Shown here: piece by piece, positions 7,605 to 15,547 of the stretch | Layout of the letters: the number at the start of each line of letters is the position of its first letter | Position numbering within the stretch: the first letter of the stretch is position 1 | Translations under genes and position numbers: made by a program | The notes under the pieces: generated by a model | Seen by the model: the letters and a program-made list of their open reading frames with translations, nothing else | Told to the model about the DNA's origin: nothing | Database searches by the model: none | NCBI GenBank assembly: GCA_964556165.1 | Contig: CAZKVH010000024.1 | Location: forward strand, 1 to 15,788 | Direction of reading: 5' to 3' | Length of the DNA: 15,788 bases | Source of the DNA: JAQVEM01 sp964556165 | GTDB lineage: Bacteria; Actinomycetota; Humimicrobiia; Humimicrobiales; Humimicrobiaceae

Positions 7605-9143
7605 CTACTCAACAGGTATAACAAAGGTGCTCCAGGACATTTCTGGAATCTTTACATCAAACCAGTATTCACTGGTGCCTATCCTTATTTCTTTTGCTTC
7701 TTCCTCACTATTCTGAACAACAACAATAATTTCCCCATCGGGATTTAAAAAAGATACTGCTTCTACTCCGGTGGCAGCTGAGTCTATATAGCTTGCCCCG
7801 CTTTCCACAAAAAATGTAAAGTGCTTGAATGCATAAAACATCGGTGTATAAATAACCTCTTTTGTTTGTTTATCGACAACAACCGCCGCGTTTTGAGGCC
7901 ATGGTCTTTCTGAATCGATGCTTTTGCCCTCCTCGTCAAGTACTATGTTCCAGAGCAGATATGAGTTTACCCCTTCATCAAAATACTCCTTTACCTTACC
8001 CCATGTATGCACTCCATATTTCCAGTCATTCTGTGGACAGTCAGGGTCAAACTCCTCCGGCTTCCAGTAAAAGTTCCCACATTCCGTTTCAGTCTGCATT
8101 ATTCTTTTATCAGGATAGTTCACGCGAGTTTCTGCAACGGAGTTTACCCCGCTCCACTGAAACCCGACTATTGATACGTAATCATGCGCTACAGGGTCAC
8201 TCAGGACAGTTTTCGGGAACAATGAATAATCGCCATTCTGTATAGTCCCCAGCATTATTTCTGCCCCCAAATTTCTTTCTTCAAATAAAGGGCCCATATA
8301 ATCTCTTATAAAGACCAAAAATTGTTCAGGCGTCCAAAGACAGCTTGGATAATTTGTTTCGATATATGGTTCGTTCTGCACGGCAACCGCAAATATATCA
8401 ATTCCCTCATTTCCATATTCCTCAACAAAACGTGCAAGATACAGCGCATATGCTTCATATATTTCCGGCTCATCTTTCATATTACCCCCGTCGAATTCAC
8501 CGTTTGTCTTCATCCATGTGGGAGGTGTCCATACAGACGCCCAGATTTTTAAATCAGGTCTGTACCCCAGCGCAGCATTTATATAGGGAATAAGGTATTC
8601 CCTGTCTCTATCTATTGAAAAATTTTCCATATCAAAATCATTTTCTACCTCATTTAAAGTATAACGGCTTGTTGCATAATCACTCGCCCCGATAGGTACC
8701 CTGCAGATATTAAACTTTGCGCCGCTCTCAGGGTCAAATAATTCCTTTATAACTTCGTCTCTCTCTTCGGGGCTTAGAAGTAAAAGCGCCTCCCATCCTT
8801 TCTCGTTGAAAGCGCCTCCAAAACCATCTATTTCCTGTTTTTTAGAAGATTGGTCTATGGTTACATGAATCCTCTGTCCATCGTACTCATCCAGCAGGGA
8901 AAGTTCTTCCATGTCCACCCACTGCTCCTCCCGGGTACTTAATTTCCAGGTAACTTTCCCCGGTTCTTCCATTTCCTCTGTAACATCTTCTTTTTCTTCT
9001 TCAACAATTACCCTATCATCCTCAACGCTAACCGGGCTTTCTTTTTCACAGGACGCAGTAAGAAAAAGAATCCCTGCAATAAAAACAGCAGATAAGATTG
9101 CGATTATTTTTTTTGTTCTTAAAACGGTAATATTTTTAATCAT
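7605..9143 (-). CDS. GH30-family glycoside hydrolase, lipoprotein
   Basis: Exported glycosidase of about 512 aa. A signal peptide with hydrophobic core (residues about 11-30) ends in a lipobox LTAS-Cys32, so the mature enzyme should be lipid-anchored. An acidic Glu/Asp-rich linker (about 41-62) follows, then a (beta/alpha)8 GH30 domain: GFGGAFNE at 107-114, acid/base Glu258 in QNEPY, nucleophile most likely Glu352 in QTETECG, and a C-terminal beta domain. GH30 enzymes act on glucosylceramide, beta-1,6-glucan, xylan or beta-xylosides; the subfamily is not resolved here. The ATG at 9143 is chosen because GAGG lies six nt upstream. An in-frame ATG at 9155 would give an ATGA overlap with the alpha/beta hydrolase stop, so the two genes are translationally linked either way. 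Confidence 0.9.
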   Translation of the reverse strand: MIKNITVLRTKKIIAILSAVFIAGILFLTASCEKESPVSVEDDRVIVEEEKEDVTEEMEEPGKVTWKLSTREEQWVDMEELSLLDEYDGQRIHVTIDQSSKKQEIDGFGGAFNEKGWEALLLLSPEERDEVIKELFDPESGAKFNICRVPIGASDYATSRYTLNEVENDFDMENFSIDRDREYLIPYINAALGYRPDLKIWASVWTPPTWMKTNGEFDGGNMKDEPEIYEAYALYLARFVEEYGNEGIDIFAVAVQNEPYIETNYPSCLWTPEQFLVFIRDYMGPLFEERNLGAEIMLGTIQNGDYSLFPKTVLSDPVAHDYVSIVGFQWSGVNSVAETRVNYPDKRIMQTETECGNFYWKPEEFDPDCPQNDWKYGVHTWGKVKEYFDEGVNSYLLWNIVLDEEGKSIDSERPWPQNAAVVVDKQTKEVIYTPMFYAFKHFTFFVESGASYIDSAATGVEAVSFLNPDGEIIVVVQNSEEEAKEIRIGTSEYWFDVKIPEMSWSTFVIPVE

Positions 9144-9151
9144 TTGATACC

Positions 9152-9991
9152 TCATAAATTTCTAAAAAATGATAATAGATCTATTTGAACTCTATCTGTA
9201 TTGGAAAATGAGAGGTTATGTCCATATTCCGGATAAAGTATTAATTTCGAATTGGGTGTTTTATCTGCAGTGACACGAACATCATTTGAAGTATAAGCTA
9301 TATCAAGTTCCCCGCTTATAATCAGAGTCGGTGCTTTTATTTCGTGTAGCCTGTCTTTAAAATTCATTTCTCTGTCTGCTTTAATCTCGGTCAAAAAATC
9401 ATTGGGATATTCAATTTTACCCAGCTTTTTCCTGCCCAATAACTTTAAAAAAATTTTAATCATACAGGTCTTTAATCCCGGCTTTAGAGCAAAATCCATC
9501 AATACAGCCAGTGACTTTCCATATTGCTTCTTTTTAAAATATTCAGCAGACCTCCCCTCTATTTCTACCCCCTTTTCGCTCAATCGATAAGCAGATGATA
9601 TAATCGCTAATTTTTTAACGGTATCCGGATAATCAGCTGCCAGGTATTGTGCTATCTGTCCTCCCGTAGAAATACCCATTATATTAACCGGAAACCCAAA
9701 TTCTTCTTTGATTAATCTGGCATAGTCAAGTGCCATCTTATCCATCAGATAATCTTCGGGCAAATTCGGCTTTCGCCCGATCAGGTATACGGAAAATTCT
9801 TCTGCCAGTAGTCTGTGAGACCTTATAATCTGCTTTAATTCTAATCCTGAAGCAGGCTCATGCTTGAATGAAAGAGCCTCTATATCAATAATGATATCTT
9901 TTTTATTACCGATTTTTGTGTAAGGTAAGCCCTGCTTGAAAAACCCCGTTTCCAGATTATATTTTTCCTTCAGTGTTTTATATCCCGGCAT
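9152..9991 (-). CDS. Alpha/beta-fold hydrolase
   Basis: 279-aa cytoplasmic alpha/beta hydrolase with no signal peptide. The nucleophile elbow GISTGG places the catalytic serine at 108, the acid is Asp230 in SGELD, and the base His258 in YGHNLS. The fold has a helical cap between residues about 135 and 215. The family includes esterases, lactonases and C-C hydrolases; sequence alone does not decide. It sits 47 bp after the GGDEF/HD-GYP gene and its stop overlaps the region of the GH30 start, which suggests co-production with the glycosidase, perhaps to remove ester groups from imported glycan fragments. No SD is visible before the ATG. Confidence 0.87.
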   Translation of the reverse strand: MPGYKTLKEKYNLETGFFKQGLPYTKIGNKKDIIIDIEALSFKHEPASGLELKQIIRSHRLLAEEFSVYLIGRKPNLPEDYLMDKMALDYARLIKEEFGFPVNIMGISTGGQIAQYLAADYPDTVKKLAIISSAYRLSEKGVEIEGRSAEYFKKKQYGKSLAVLMDFALKPGLKTCMIKIFLKLLGRKKLGKIEYPNDFLTEIKADREMNFKDRLHEIKAPTLIISGELDIAYTSNDVRVTADKTPNSKLILYPEYGHNLSFSNTDRVQIDLLSFFRNL

Positions 9992-10038
9992 TTTAATTGG
10001 AAATTAGTTTTTTATAAAAAATGTATTGAGCCTGTTAT

Positions 10039-11505
10039 TCAGTATTTACTGTTGCTATTCAGGATTTCTATGAATTTTTCTACCAGGTTAGGGTCAAACT
10101 GTTCGCCGCTATATTTTTTAAGCTCTAATATCGCCTTTTCCTTACTGATAGCTGGTTTATAAGGCCTTCCTGTTATCATAACTTCATATGCATCAACTAT
10201 AGATATTATTCTTGAAAGAATAGGTATCTTTTTCCCTTTCAGGCCCTGCGGATAACCCTTCCCATTCCACCATTCGTGAACAGTAAGAATATATTCTGCT
10301 ATGCTTGAAAGCTGTTTTGAGGCTAATGCAATGCGGTAACCAATCTCGGGGTGGCGTTTGATAGTCTCCCATTCTCTTTTGCTGAGATTCTCTTTTTTAT
10401 TTAAGATTACATCGAGAATCGCCACCTTGCCTATATCATGTATGGTTGCCAGAAGAGACAACTCGTCAATTTCATAATTAGAAAGTCCAATATGTTTTCC
10501 CAGACTTACAGCCATTTCCTTTATTCTTCTTGTATGCTTCTCGGTTTTAACACTTTTTTCAAACAATGTTTTTTCGAGTGATGAAATTATCGAACTTATA
10601 ATGCTTTTCGTCTCCCTCAGTTTCTGACTGTACATATTATCTTCTGCTTTTTTTATTGTTTTGGAAAAATCCTCCTGACTTTTAGTCTTTGTGGATGTTC
10701 CAAGTGACACGCTCAAAGGTATTTTTTCATCAACTACTTTTGAAGCTCTTTCTTTAATTCTTTTAACAATCTTCAGCGCAACTTCTTCATCAGCTTTTGG
10801 AAGAAGCATTGAGAATTCGTCTCCGCCCCATCTTGCAACAATATCCTCTGCACGGCAGCAGCTTTTAAGGACATTTGCGCAGCTCTTTAGTATTCTGTCT
10901 CCATCTTCATGGCCAAAGGCATCATTTATTAACTTTAGACCATTTATATCGCCAATAATGACGCTCAGGGGCAGCTGCCTTTTAGTATTCAGCCTCTTTA
11001 ACTCTTCCTCAAAATAAGCCCTGTTATATAAATCTGTAAGTCTGTCATGGAAAGAGAGATAAGAAAGATATAACTCAGTAGCTTTTCTATTCGATATATC
11101 ATGAAGAATACCTTCAATGGTTTCCAGCTCGCCCGCTGTGTTATAAACAGGGATTACCTTATTCTCGAACCATATTAAACTGCCATTATTATGGATAAAA
11201 CGTATTTCAACAGATTTAGAAAAATCAAAATTTCCGCTGTTTATTTGCTCGAGTATAATCCTGTCATCGCTGTGGACAATTTTTCGCCAGAAATTATTGC
11301 AGTTATAGAACTGTGCGGGGTAATAACCAAGTATCCTTGTTACCGAAGAGCTTATGAATTCGCATTTAAAGCGTGGAATTAATTTACACACATATATTAT
11401 ATCCGGAGAATTTTCAAGAAGCCTTTTAAAGTAGGATTCTTTCTCATGCTGCTTTTGCAGGTTCTCTTCTTTTTTTAAGCTTGATTTACTTTTTTCTTCC
11501 TTCAT
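10039..11505 (-). CDS. PAS-GGDEF-HD-GYP cyclic-di-GMP signalling protein
   Basis: 488-aa cytoplasmic protein without membrane segments. Order: charged, probably coiled N-terminus (1-22), PAS domain with PAC end (about 23-145), GGDEF diguanylate cyclase domain (about 148-298) and HD-GYP phosphodiesterase domain (about 310-485). The cyclase motif GGDEF (227-231) is intact, and an RxxD inhibitory site (Arg218, Asp221) sits five residues before it, so product inhibition is likely. The HD-GYP domain has HDIGK (356-360), His385 in RHPEIG, NGKGYPQGLKG (414-424) and RPYK (447-450). The usual HHE before GYP is V-H-E (409-411), one metal-site His missing. The protein heads a gene string with a hydrolase, a glycosidase and glycerate kinase. 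No SD is visible. Confidence 0.93.
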   Translation of the reverse strand: MKEEKSKSSLKKEENLQKQHEKESYFKRLLENSPDIIYVCKLIPRFKCEFISSSVTRILGYYPAQFYNCNNFWRKIVHSDDRIILEQINSGNFDFSKSVEIRFIHNNGSLIWFENKVIPVYNTAGELETIEGILHDISNRKATELYLSYLSFHDRLTDLYNRAYFEEELKRLNTKRQLPLSVIIGDINGLKLINDAFGHEDGDRILKSCANVLKSCCRAEDIVARWGGDEFSMLLPKADEEVALKIVKRIKERASKVVDEKIPLSVSLGTSTKTKSQEDFSKTIKKAEDNMYSQKLRETKSIISSIISSLEKTLFEKSVKTEKHTRRIKEMAVSLGKHIGLSNYEIDELSLLATIHDIGKVAILDVILNKKENLSKREWETIKRHPEIGYRIALASKQLSSIAEYILTVHEWWNGKGYPQGLKGKKIPILSRIISIVDAYEVMITGRPYKPAISKEKAILELKKYSGEQFDPNLVEKFIEILNSNSKY

Positions 11506-11608
11506 TAATAATCATACAGGACAGTCAATATTATTTTTCTAATTATATAATAATTGTCCTAATAATTCATTAAAAGCTTGCTGATTTTTAATACTTTTTT
11601 ATATCCTG

Positions 11609-11638
11609 TATTTATCATTTAGTTGATATTATTGTCAA
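11609..11638 (-). promoter_or_regulatory. Predicted promoter of the GGDEF-led gene string
   Basis: On the minus strand -35 TTGACA (11638-11633) is followed after 18 nt by an extended -10, TGATAAATA (TAAATA at 11614-11609). The leader to the ATG at 11505 would be about 100 nt. Confidence 0.45.
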
Positions 11639-11734
11639 CAAATAATTACCTAAAAAACTTATATAACCGCTCTTATTATTATAGAATAAAAAAACGTCTT
11701 AATAATCATACATATCATATATAATGTATATAAA

Positions 11735-11833
11735 ATGTATTCCAATAAAAACTTTGGCGCAGCATTAGAAGAGGTAATAAATAAAGAAAAATTAAAAGTT
11801 GCTGAAAGAAAAAAGACATTCACAGAAAAGTAA
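11735..11833 (+). CDS. Possible small protein, 32 aa, unrecognised
   Basis: An ATG at 11735 opens 32 codons ending in TAA: MYSNKNFGAALEEVINKEK followed by a lysine-rich tail. The product would be a charged, amphipathic helix with no membrane segment. A perfect TATAAT ends ten bp before the ATG, so a transcript from it would start at or next to the start codon (leaderless). There is no SD and no recognised homologue. It sits 57 bp upstream of the radical SAM gene in the same direction. It may be a real small protein or chance. Confidence 0.3.
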   Translation: MYSNKNFGAALEEVINKEKLKVAERKKTFTEK

Positions 11834-11890
11834 AATTATTATATCCTGAGCTTATCATTTTTTAATCAAAATTTTATACCTTATTTAATC

Positions 11891-12847
11891 ATGGATTTAC
11901 GGGAACTCTCTGAATCGCTTGATAAAATTTTAAAGAGCTGCATAATATGCCCCCATAAATGCAGAGTAAACAGAACCAGGGGCGAGAAAGGAATATGCAT
12001 GGCTGGATATAATCCTGTCATATCATCTTCCATGCCTCATCACGGGGAAGAACCCCCAATTTCAGGAACAGGAGGCTCGGGCACCATCTTCTTTTCATAC
12101 TGCAATATGAATTGCGTCTACTGCCAGAATTACCAGATCAGCCAGGAATTCGAAGGAGTAGAATACAGTATAAAGAATCTGGCGGAAAGTATGCTGAATT
12201 TACAGAACTCCGGCTGCCATAACATCAATCTTGTGTCCCCGACCATATGGATTCCACAGATAATAAAAGCTTTATATATCGCCAGAAAAAAGGGGCTTTC
12301 TATTCCTTCAGTTTTTAATACAGGCGGTTATGAAAACCCACAAATTATAAAGATGCTTGACGGGGCTATCGATATTTATATGCCGGACATGCGTTACAGT
12401 GAAGATAGTATGGCAGAAAAATATTCCATGGTAAAAGATTATACAAGGTATAACCAGCAGTCAGTTAAAGAAATGTACAGGCAGGTGGGCAACCTTAAAC
12501 TAAATAAAGAAGGAATAGCCGAAAAAGGTCTGCTGGTAAGGCTTCTCATAATGCCTGAAAATATTGGTGGAATCAAAAGGACTTTAGACTTTATTAAAAA
12601 TGAATTATCAACCGATGTACATTTAAGCATCATGGCTCAATACTATCCCACTTATAAAGCATTAAAATACCCGGAATTAAACAGGACGATTTCTGCAAAG
12701 GAATATTACGAAGTAGTAAAATATGCCGAAAAGAGAGGCTTCAGCAATGGGTGGACACAGGACTATATGTCTTTCAGCACTGAAGATGATTTATTTGTGC
12801 CCAATTTCAAAGATAAGGAAGTTTTTGAATATTATAAAGATAAATAG
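11891..12847 (+). CDS. Radical SAM protein, PflX-like (putative pyruvate formate-lyase activating enzyme)
   Basis: 318-aa radical SAM protein of the PflX/COG1313 group. The N-terminus has the family's extra cysteines (Cys17, Cys20, Cys24, Cys36 in the CIICPHKC to KGICMAG segment). The radical SAM motif CNMNCVYC gives CxxxCxxC at Cys71, Cys75 and Cys78 for the [4Fe-4S] cluster. Further family landmarks are HHGEEPPISGTGGSGTIFF (50-68), FNTGGYE and IDIYMPDMRY. Such proteins are annotated as glycyl-radical activators, but their true substrates are unknown, and no glycyl-radical enzyme gene is in the window. No SD site precedes the ATG; TTATCA and TATACC with 17 nt between them just upstream would give a nearly leaderless message. 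It converges on the minus-strand polX with a 40 bp gap. Confidence 0.9.
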   Translation: MDLRELSESLDKILKSCIICPHKCRVNRTRGEKGICMAGYNPVISSSMPHHGEEPPISGTGGSGTIFFSYCNMNCVYCQNYQISQEFEGVEYSIKNLAESMLNLQNSGCHNINLVSPTIWIPQIIKALYIARKKGLSIPSVFNTGGYENPQIIKMLDGAIDIYMPDMRYSEDSMAEKYSMVKDYTRYNQQSVKEMYRQVGNLKLNKEGIAEKGLLVRLLIMPENIGGIKRTLDFIKNELSTDVHLSIMAQYYPTYKALKYPELNRTISAKEYYEVVKYAEKRGFSNGWTQDYMSFSTEDDLFVPNFKDKEVFEYYKDK

Positions 12848-12887
12848 CTGGATATATTATTACATGAAAACAATCATATCCGGAAAG

Positions 12888-14711
12888 TTAAAACCTCTGC
12901 CTCTTCCAATCCATAAGTTCATCAAGAGACATCGTATTTAAAACATCTTTTTTCTCAAGACCTGCCCTTCTTGCTATATCTACCCCAAGCCCGAGCATGT
13001 CAAGATTGTTGGGGCGGTGCGAATCTGTATTAATAACAAGCTTTACTCCCATCTCTGATGCTTTTCTGGCATTCTGCTCATTAAGGTCCAGCCGCATGAA
13101 ATATGAATTTATTTCCAGGGCTTTATTATTTTCTGCTGCAGCTTCGATTAACTTTTCTATATCAATAAAGTAAGGCGCTCTGCTGCCAAAAACGACTCCG
13201 GTGGGGTGACCTATAAAATCCAGATATTTATTACTGACAGCGCTTACTGCCATAGCGGTATTTTCTGCTTCCGGGTTCATAAAACTTGAATGCATCGAGC
13301 CTATGGCTATATCCAGTTTCTTAATTATTTCATCCGGGTAGTCAATCTTGCCCACTCCCTTTATGTCAATTTCCGAACCCATTAAAATACGGAAGTCTTT
13401 AAATTTTGAGTTTAAACTCTTTATATAAGATGTTTTTTCTTTCAATGCCCTGGCATCAAGACCTCTGCCGTAATAATTGCCCGGAGAATGATCGGTAATC
13501 GCAAGATACTCATATCTGGATCTCTTTATTTTTTCTATAATATCATCAATACTTAAGGTCCCGTCACTCCAGGTTGAGTGTACATGAAGGTCACCCTTTA
13601 TATCTTCGAGTTTTAAAAGCAAAGGCAGAGAGTTCTTCCCGGCAAGTTCTACCTCTCCCATGTCCTCTCTTAATTCAGGAGGTATGTACTGAAGACCAAG
13701 TTTGCCATAAATATCCTTTTCAAAAATAGAATCATCGGAAAGGAATTCTTTTCCCTGGCCGCCATTTACTGCTTCAGAACCGCCAATTTCAATTCTTCCG
13801 TTTTTCATATAACCTTTTTTAGCAGCTATATCCTCTATTTTCTTTATATGCCTCCTGCTGCCTGTGGTATAAAGAATATCTTTACCCCAGTTTTTGTAGC
13901 TGCTAATTATAAACTCGAGTTCTATCCCAAATCTGGTCCCGAACCTTCCACCTGCGCTTTCGGGTCTTAAATCAATACCTTTAAATTCTTTTATGAACTT
14001 TAGAGATTTTACCTCTTCCAATAACTTTTTGCTTTCCTGTAAGTTATAAGCATGTTTATTAAATTCCGGAAGAACAAGCAAGTCTATATCCTCCACCGCA
14101 TACTTCTTCCTTCTTAAAGAACCAACTACAACCGCTTTCCGGACTCCTTTTATCCTGCCAATACCGCTGATTATTTCATCAAGATAAAGCTCTATCTCCC
14201 GTCGCGGATATAAAAACCTTACACTCTCAAGATAGTTAATGGATTCTCTTATTCTATCTGCGTAAAATGAGCCATCTTTACTCACAAGTAAATCATTATC
14301 TCGAATAATATTAAAAATCTTTTCACCGATATTCTTGCCGGTAAGTTTATCTTTAAGGTCTTCCAGACTCTTTATGCCCAGGGCTCCATATATCGCAAAC
14401 ATCCTTCTTTTGCCAAACCCGCTCAATCTTACAAGCCTTATTAAATCCTCCTCATAAACTGATTTTAATTCTTCGTATATCCCTATGCTTCCAGTTTTTA
14501 TATATTCGGATATAAGCTCATGGGCAAGCCCTTCCATCCCGGGCAATTCTTTAAGTCTGCCGCTACCGTAAACCTCTTCTATACTATCAGGAATATCTCT
14601 CAGCGTCCTTGCCGCAGTTACCAGGTTTGCGATAACAGTCCTGCTGACATCTGAAGATTTTTTAATTTCCGCAATATCTGTAAAAATATTTGCAAGTTCT
14701 AAGTTAGCCAT
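12888..14711 (-). CDS. polX: PolX-type DNA polymerase/PHP phosphoesterase, divergent paralogue
   Basis: 607-aa bacterial family X protein. Layout: N-terminal HhH region (1-85), second HhH (about 88-120), nucleotidyltransferase palm and thumb (about 165-310), the linker YIPPELREDMGE (342-353), and a C-terminal PHP domain (372-600). The palm has GSLRR (197-201) and catalytic Asp208 and Asp210 (EDIDLL). Where canonical PolX carries the third Asp in a VDLR-type strand this protein reads FGIELEF, so Glu264 seems to replace it. The first HhH lacks the usual GIGKG (PGMEGLA here). PHP metal ligands look complete: His376, His378, Asp383, His408, Glu447, His474, His502, Asp563 and His565. Canonical PolX fills gaps in base-excision repair with 3'-5' exonuclease from PHP; this copy may favour the nuclease activity. 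No SD is visible. Confidence 0.88.
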   Translation of the reverse strand: MANLELANIFTDIAEIKKSSDVSRTVIANLVTAARTLRDIPDSIEEVYGSGRLKELPGMEGLAHELISEYIKTGSIGIYEELKSVYEEDLIRLVRLSGFGKRRMFAIYGALGIKSLEDLKDKLTGKNIGEKIFNIIRDNDLLVSKDGSFYADRIRESINYLESVRFLYPRREIELYLDEIISGIGRIKGVRKAVVVGSLRRKKYAVEDIDLLVLPEFNKHAYNLQESKKLLEEVKSLKFIKEFKGIDLRPESAGGRFGTRFGIELEFIISSYKNWGKDILYTTGSRRHIKKIEDIAAKKGYMKNGRIEIGGSEAVNGGQGKEFLSDDSIFEKDIYGKLGLQYIPPELREDMGEVELAGKNSLPLLLKLEDIKGDLHVHSTWSDGTLSIDDIIEKIKRSRYEYLAITDHSPGNYYGRGLDARALKEKTSYIKSLNSKFKDFRILMGSEIDIKGVGKIDYPDEIIKKLDIAIGSMHSSFMNPEAENTAMAVSAVSNKYLDFIGHPTGVVFGSRAPYFIDIEKLIEAAAENNKALEINSYFMRLDLNEQNARKASEMGVKLVINTDSHRPNNLDMLGLGVDIARRAGLEKKDVLNTMSLDELMDWKRQRF

Positions 14712-14733
14712 CCAACCAACAATATTTCCTTTA

Positions 14734-14742
14734 TGCTATAAT
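14734..14742 (+). promoter_or_regulatory. Extended -10 promoter element for pcm
   Basis: TGCTATAAT on the plus strand is a perfect extended -10; no good -35 is seen. Transcription would begin near 14749, leaving a leader of about 47 nt before the pcm ATG. The 84 bp gap also has to contain the minus-strand polX promoter (TTGACC near 14762-14767 is a candidate -35). Confidence 0.5.
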
Positions 14743-14795
14743 AATTCATATATTGATATTCAGGTCAAACATTATATCACAAAACGCTATAGGCA

Positions 14796-15485
14796 ATGAA
14801 AAAAATAAACGACTACTACTCCAGAGAAGATACAAAAGAGTACAGACTTATGCGGGAAAATATGGTAAAAGAACAGATTATCTCCCGCGGTATAATTGAT
14901 AAGAGAGTTATTAATGCCTTAATGAAAGTGCCGCGGCATATTTTTGTAGAAAAGGCATATTTAAATTCTGCATATGATAATATGCCACTTCCAATAGGGC
15001 ATGGCCAGACAATCTCACAGCCATACATAGTAGCTCTAATGACGGAAAGCCTTGAAATAACCGGAAATGAAAAAGTTCTGGAAATCGGAACCGGTTCAGG
15101 ATATCAGGTTGCTATTCTTGCCGAGCTGGCAAAGGAAGTCTACACGGTAGAATTAATCACATCCCTGTATAATAGAAATAAAGAACTGCTTAAAAGATAC
15201 AAAAACATAAAAATGAGCAACCATGACGGTTATCTTGGATGGAAAGAACATGCGCCATACGACAGGATAATTGTCACCGCAGCTCCCGGCTATATACCGG
15301 ACGCATTTACGGAACAATTAAAAGAGGGCGGCATAATGGTTATCCCGGTTGGCTCATCAAGCTGGAGCCAGACATTATACAAAATAATTAAAAAAAGAAA
15401 CAATATAAAAAAAATTAGATTATGTGACGTTGCTTTCGTGCCCCTGACCAGAGCTTCAGATAAAAGGCCGGAATGGTTTAATTAA
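14796..15485 (+). CDS. pcm: Protein-L-isoaspartate O-methyltransferase
   Basis: 229-aa SAM-dependent repair enzyme that methylates L-isoaspartyl residues in damaged proteins so they can revert to aspartate; cytoplasmic. Motifs: MVKEQIISRGI (23-33), VPRHIFV (45-51), the catalytic GHGQTISQPYIVA (68-80, with Ser74), SAM loop VLEIGTGSGYQ (94-104), VTAA (160-163), and C-terminal VAFVPL. The length is close to the usual 205-230 with about 20 extra N-terminal residues; later in-frame ATGs at 14850 and 14862 would trim these. No SD is visible. It is divergent from polX (84 bp) and lies 62 bp upstream of the second polX, with which it may be co-transcribed. It is a repair gene between two repair polymerase genes. 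Confidence 0.94.
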   Translation: MKKINDYYSREDTKEYRLMRENMVKEQIISRGIIDKRVINALMKVPRHIFVEKAYLNSAYDNMPLPIGHGQTISQPYIVALMTESLEITGNEKVLEIGTGSGYQVAILAELAKEVYTVELITSLYNRNKELLKRYKNIKMSNHDGYLGWKEHAPYDRIIVTAAPGYIPDAFTEQLKEGGIMVIPVGSSSWSQTLYKIIKKRNNIKKIRLCDVAFVPLTRASDKRPEWFN

Positions 15486-15547
15486 AATAATTAAAAAAAT
15501 AAAAAATATAAAACAGATTAACAATAAAAACCAGGAGTATGCAGGTT

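Larger units (their letters stand above)
11600..11860 (+). repeat. Imperfect 21-nt direct repeat, two copies 240 bp apart
   Basis: Copies at 11600-11620 and 11840-11860 share TATATCCTG, then four bases of which three differ, then TATCATTT. The left copy lies just downstream of the predicted GGDEF promoter start; the right copy overlaps a TTATCA that could serve as -35 for the radical SAM gene. Possible shared regulator sites flanking the divergent promoters. Confidence 0.4.
11506..11890. other. Divergent intergenic region between the GGDEF gene and the radical SAM gene
   Basis: 385 bp, strongly AT-rich. It holds the predicted minus-strand promoter, a perfect TATAAT at 11720-11725 on the plus strand, a possible 32-aa plus-strand ORF (11735-11833), and a 21-nt imperfect direct repeat (11600-11620 and 11840-11860). 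No RNA gene or terminator is evident. Confidence 0.6.

Noticed and set aside
7862..8593. Several plus-strand open frames inside the GH30 gene
   Set aside because: They have no domain pattern, no SD and atypical composition; they are shadows of the GH30 coding strand.
12848..12887. Inverted repeat GGATAT / ATATCC between the radical SAM gene and polX as a bidirectional terminator
   Set aside because: Only a six-bp AT-rich stem with a loop of about 26 nt and no U-tract; too weak to call.
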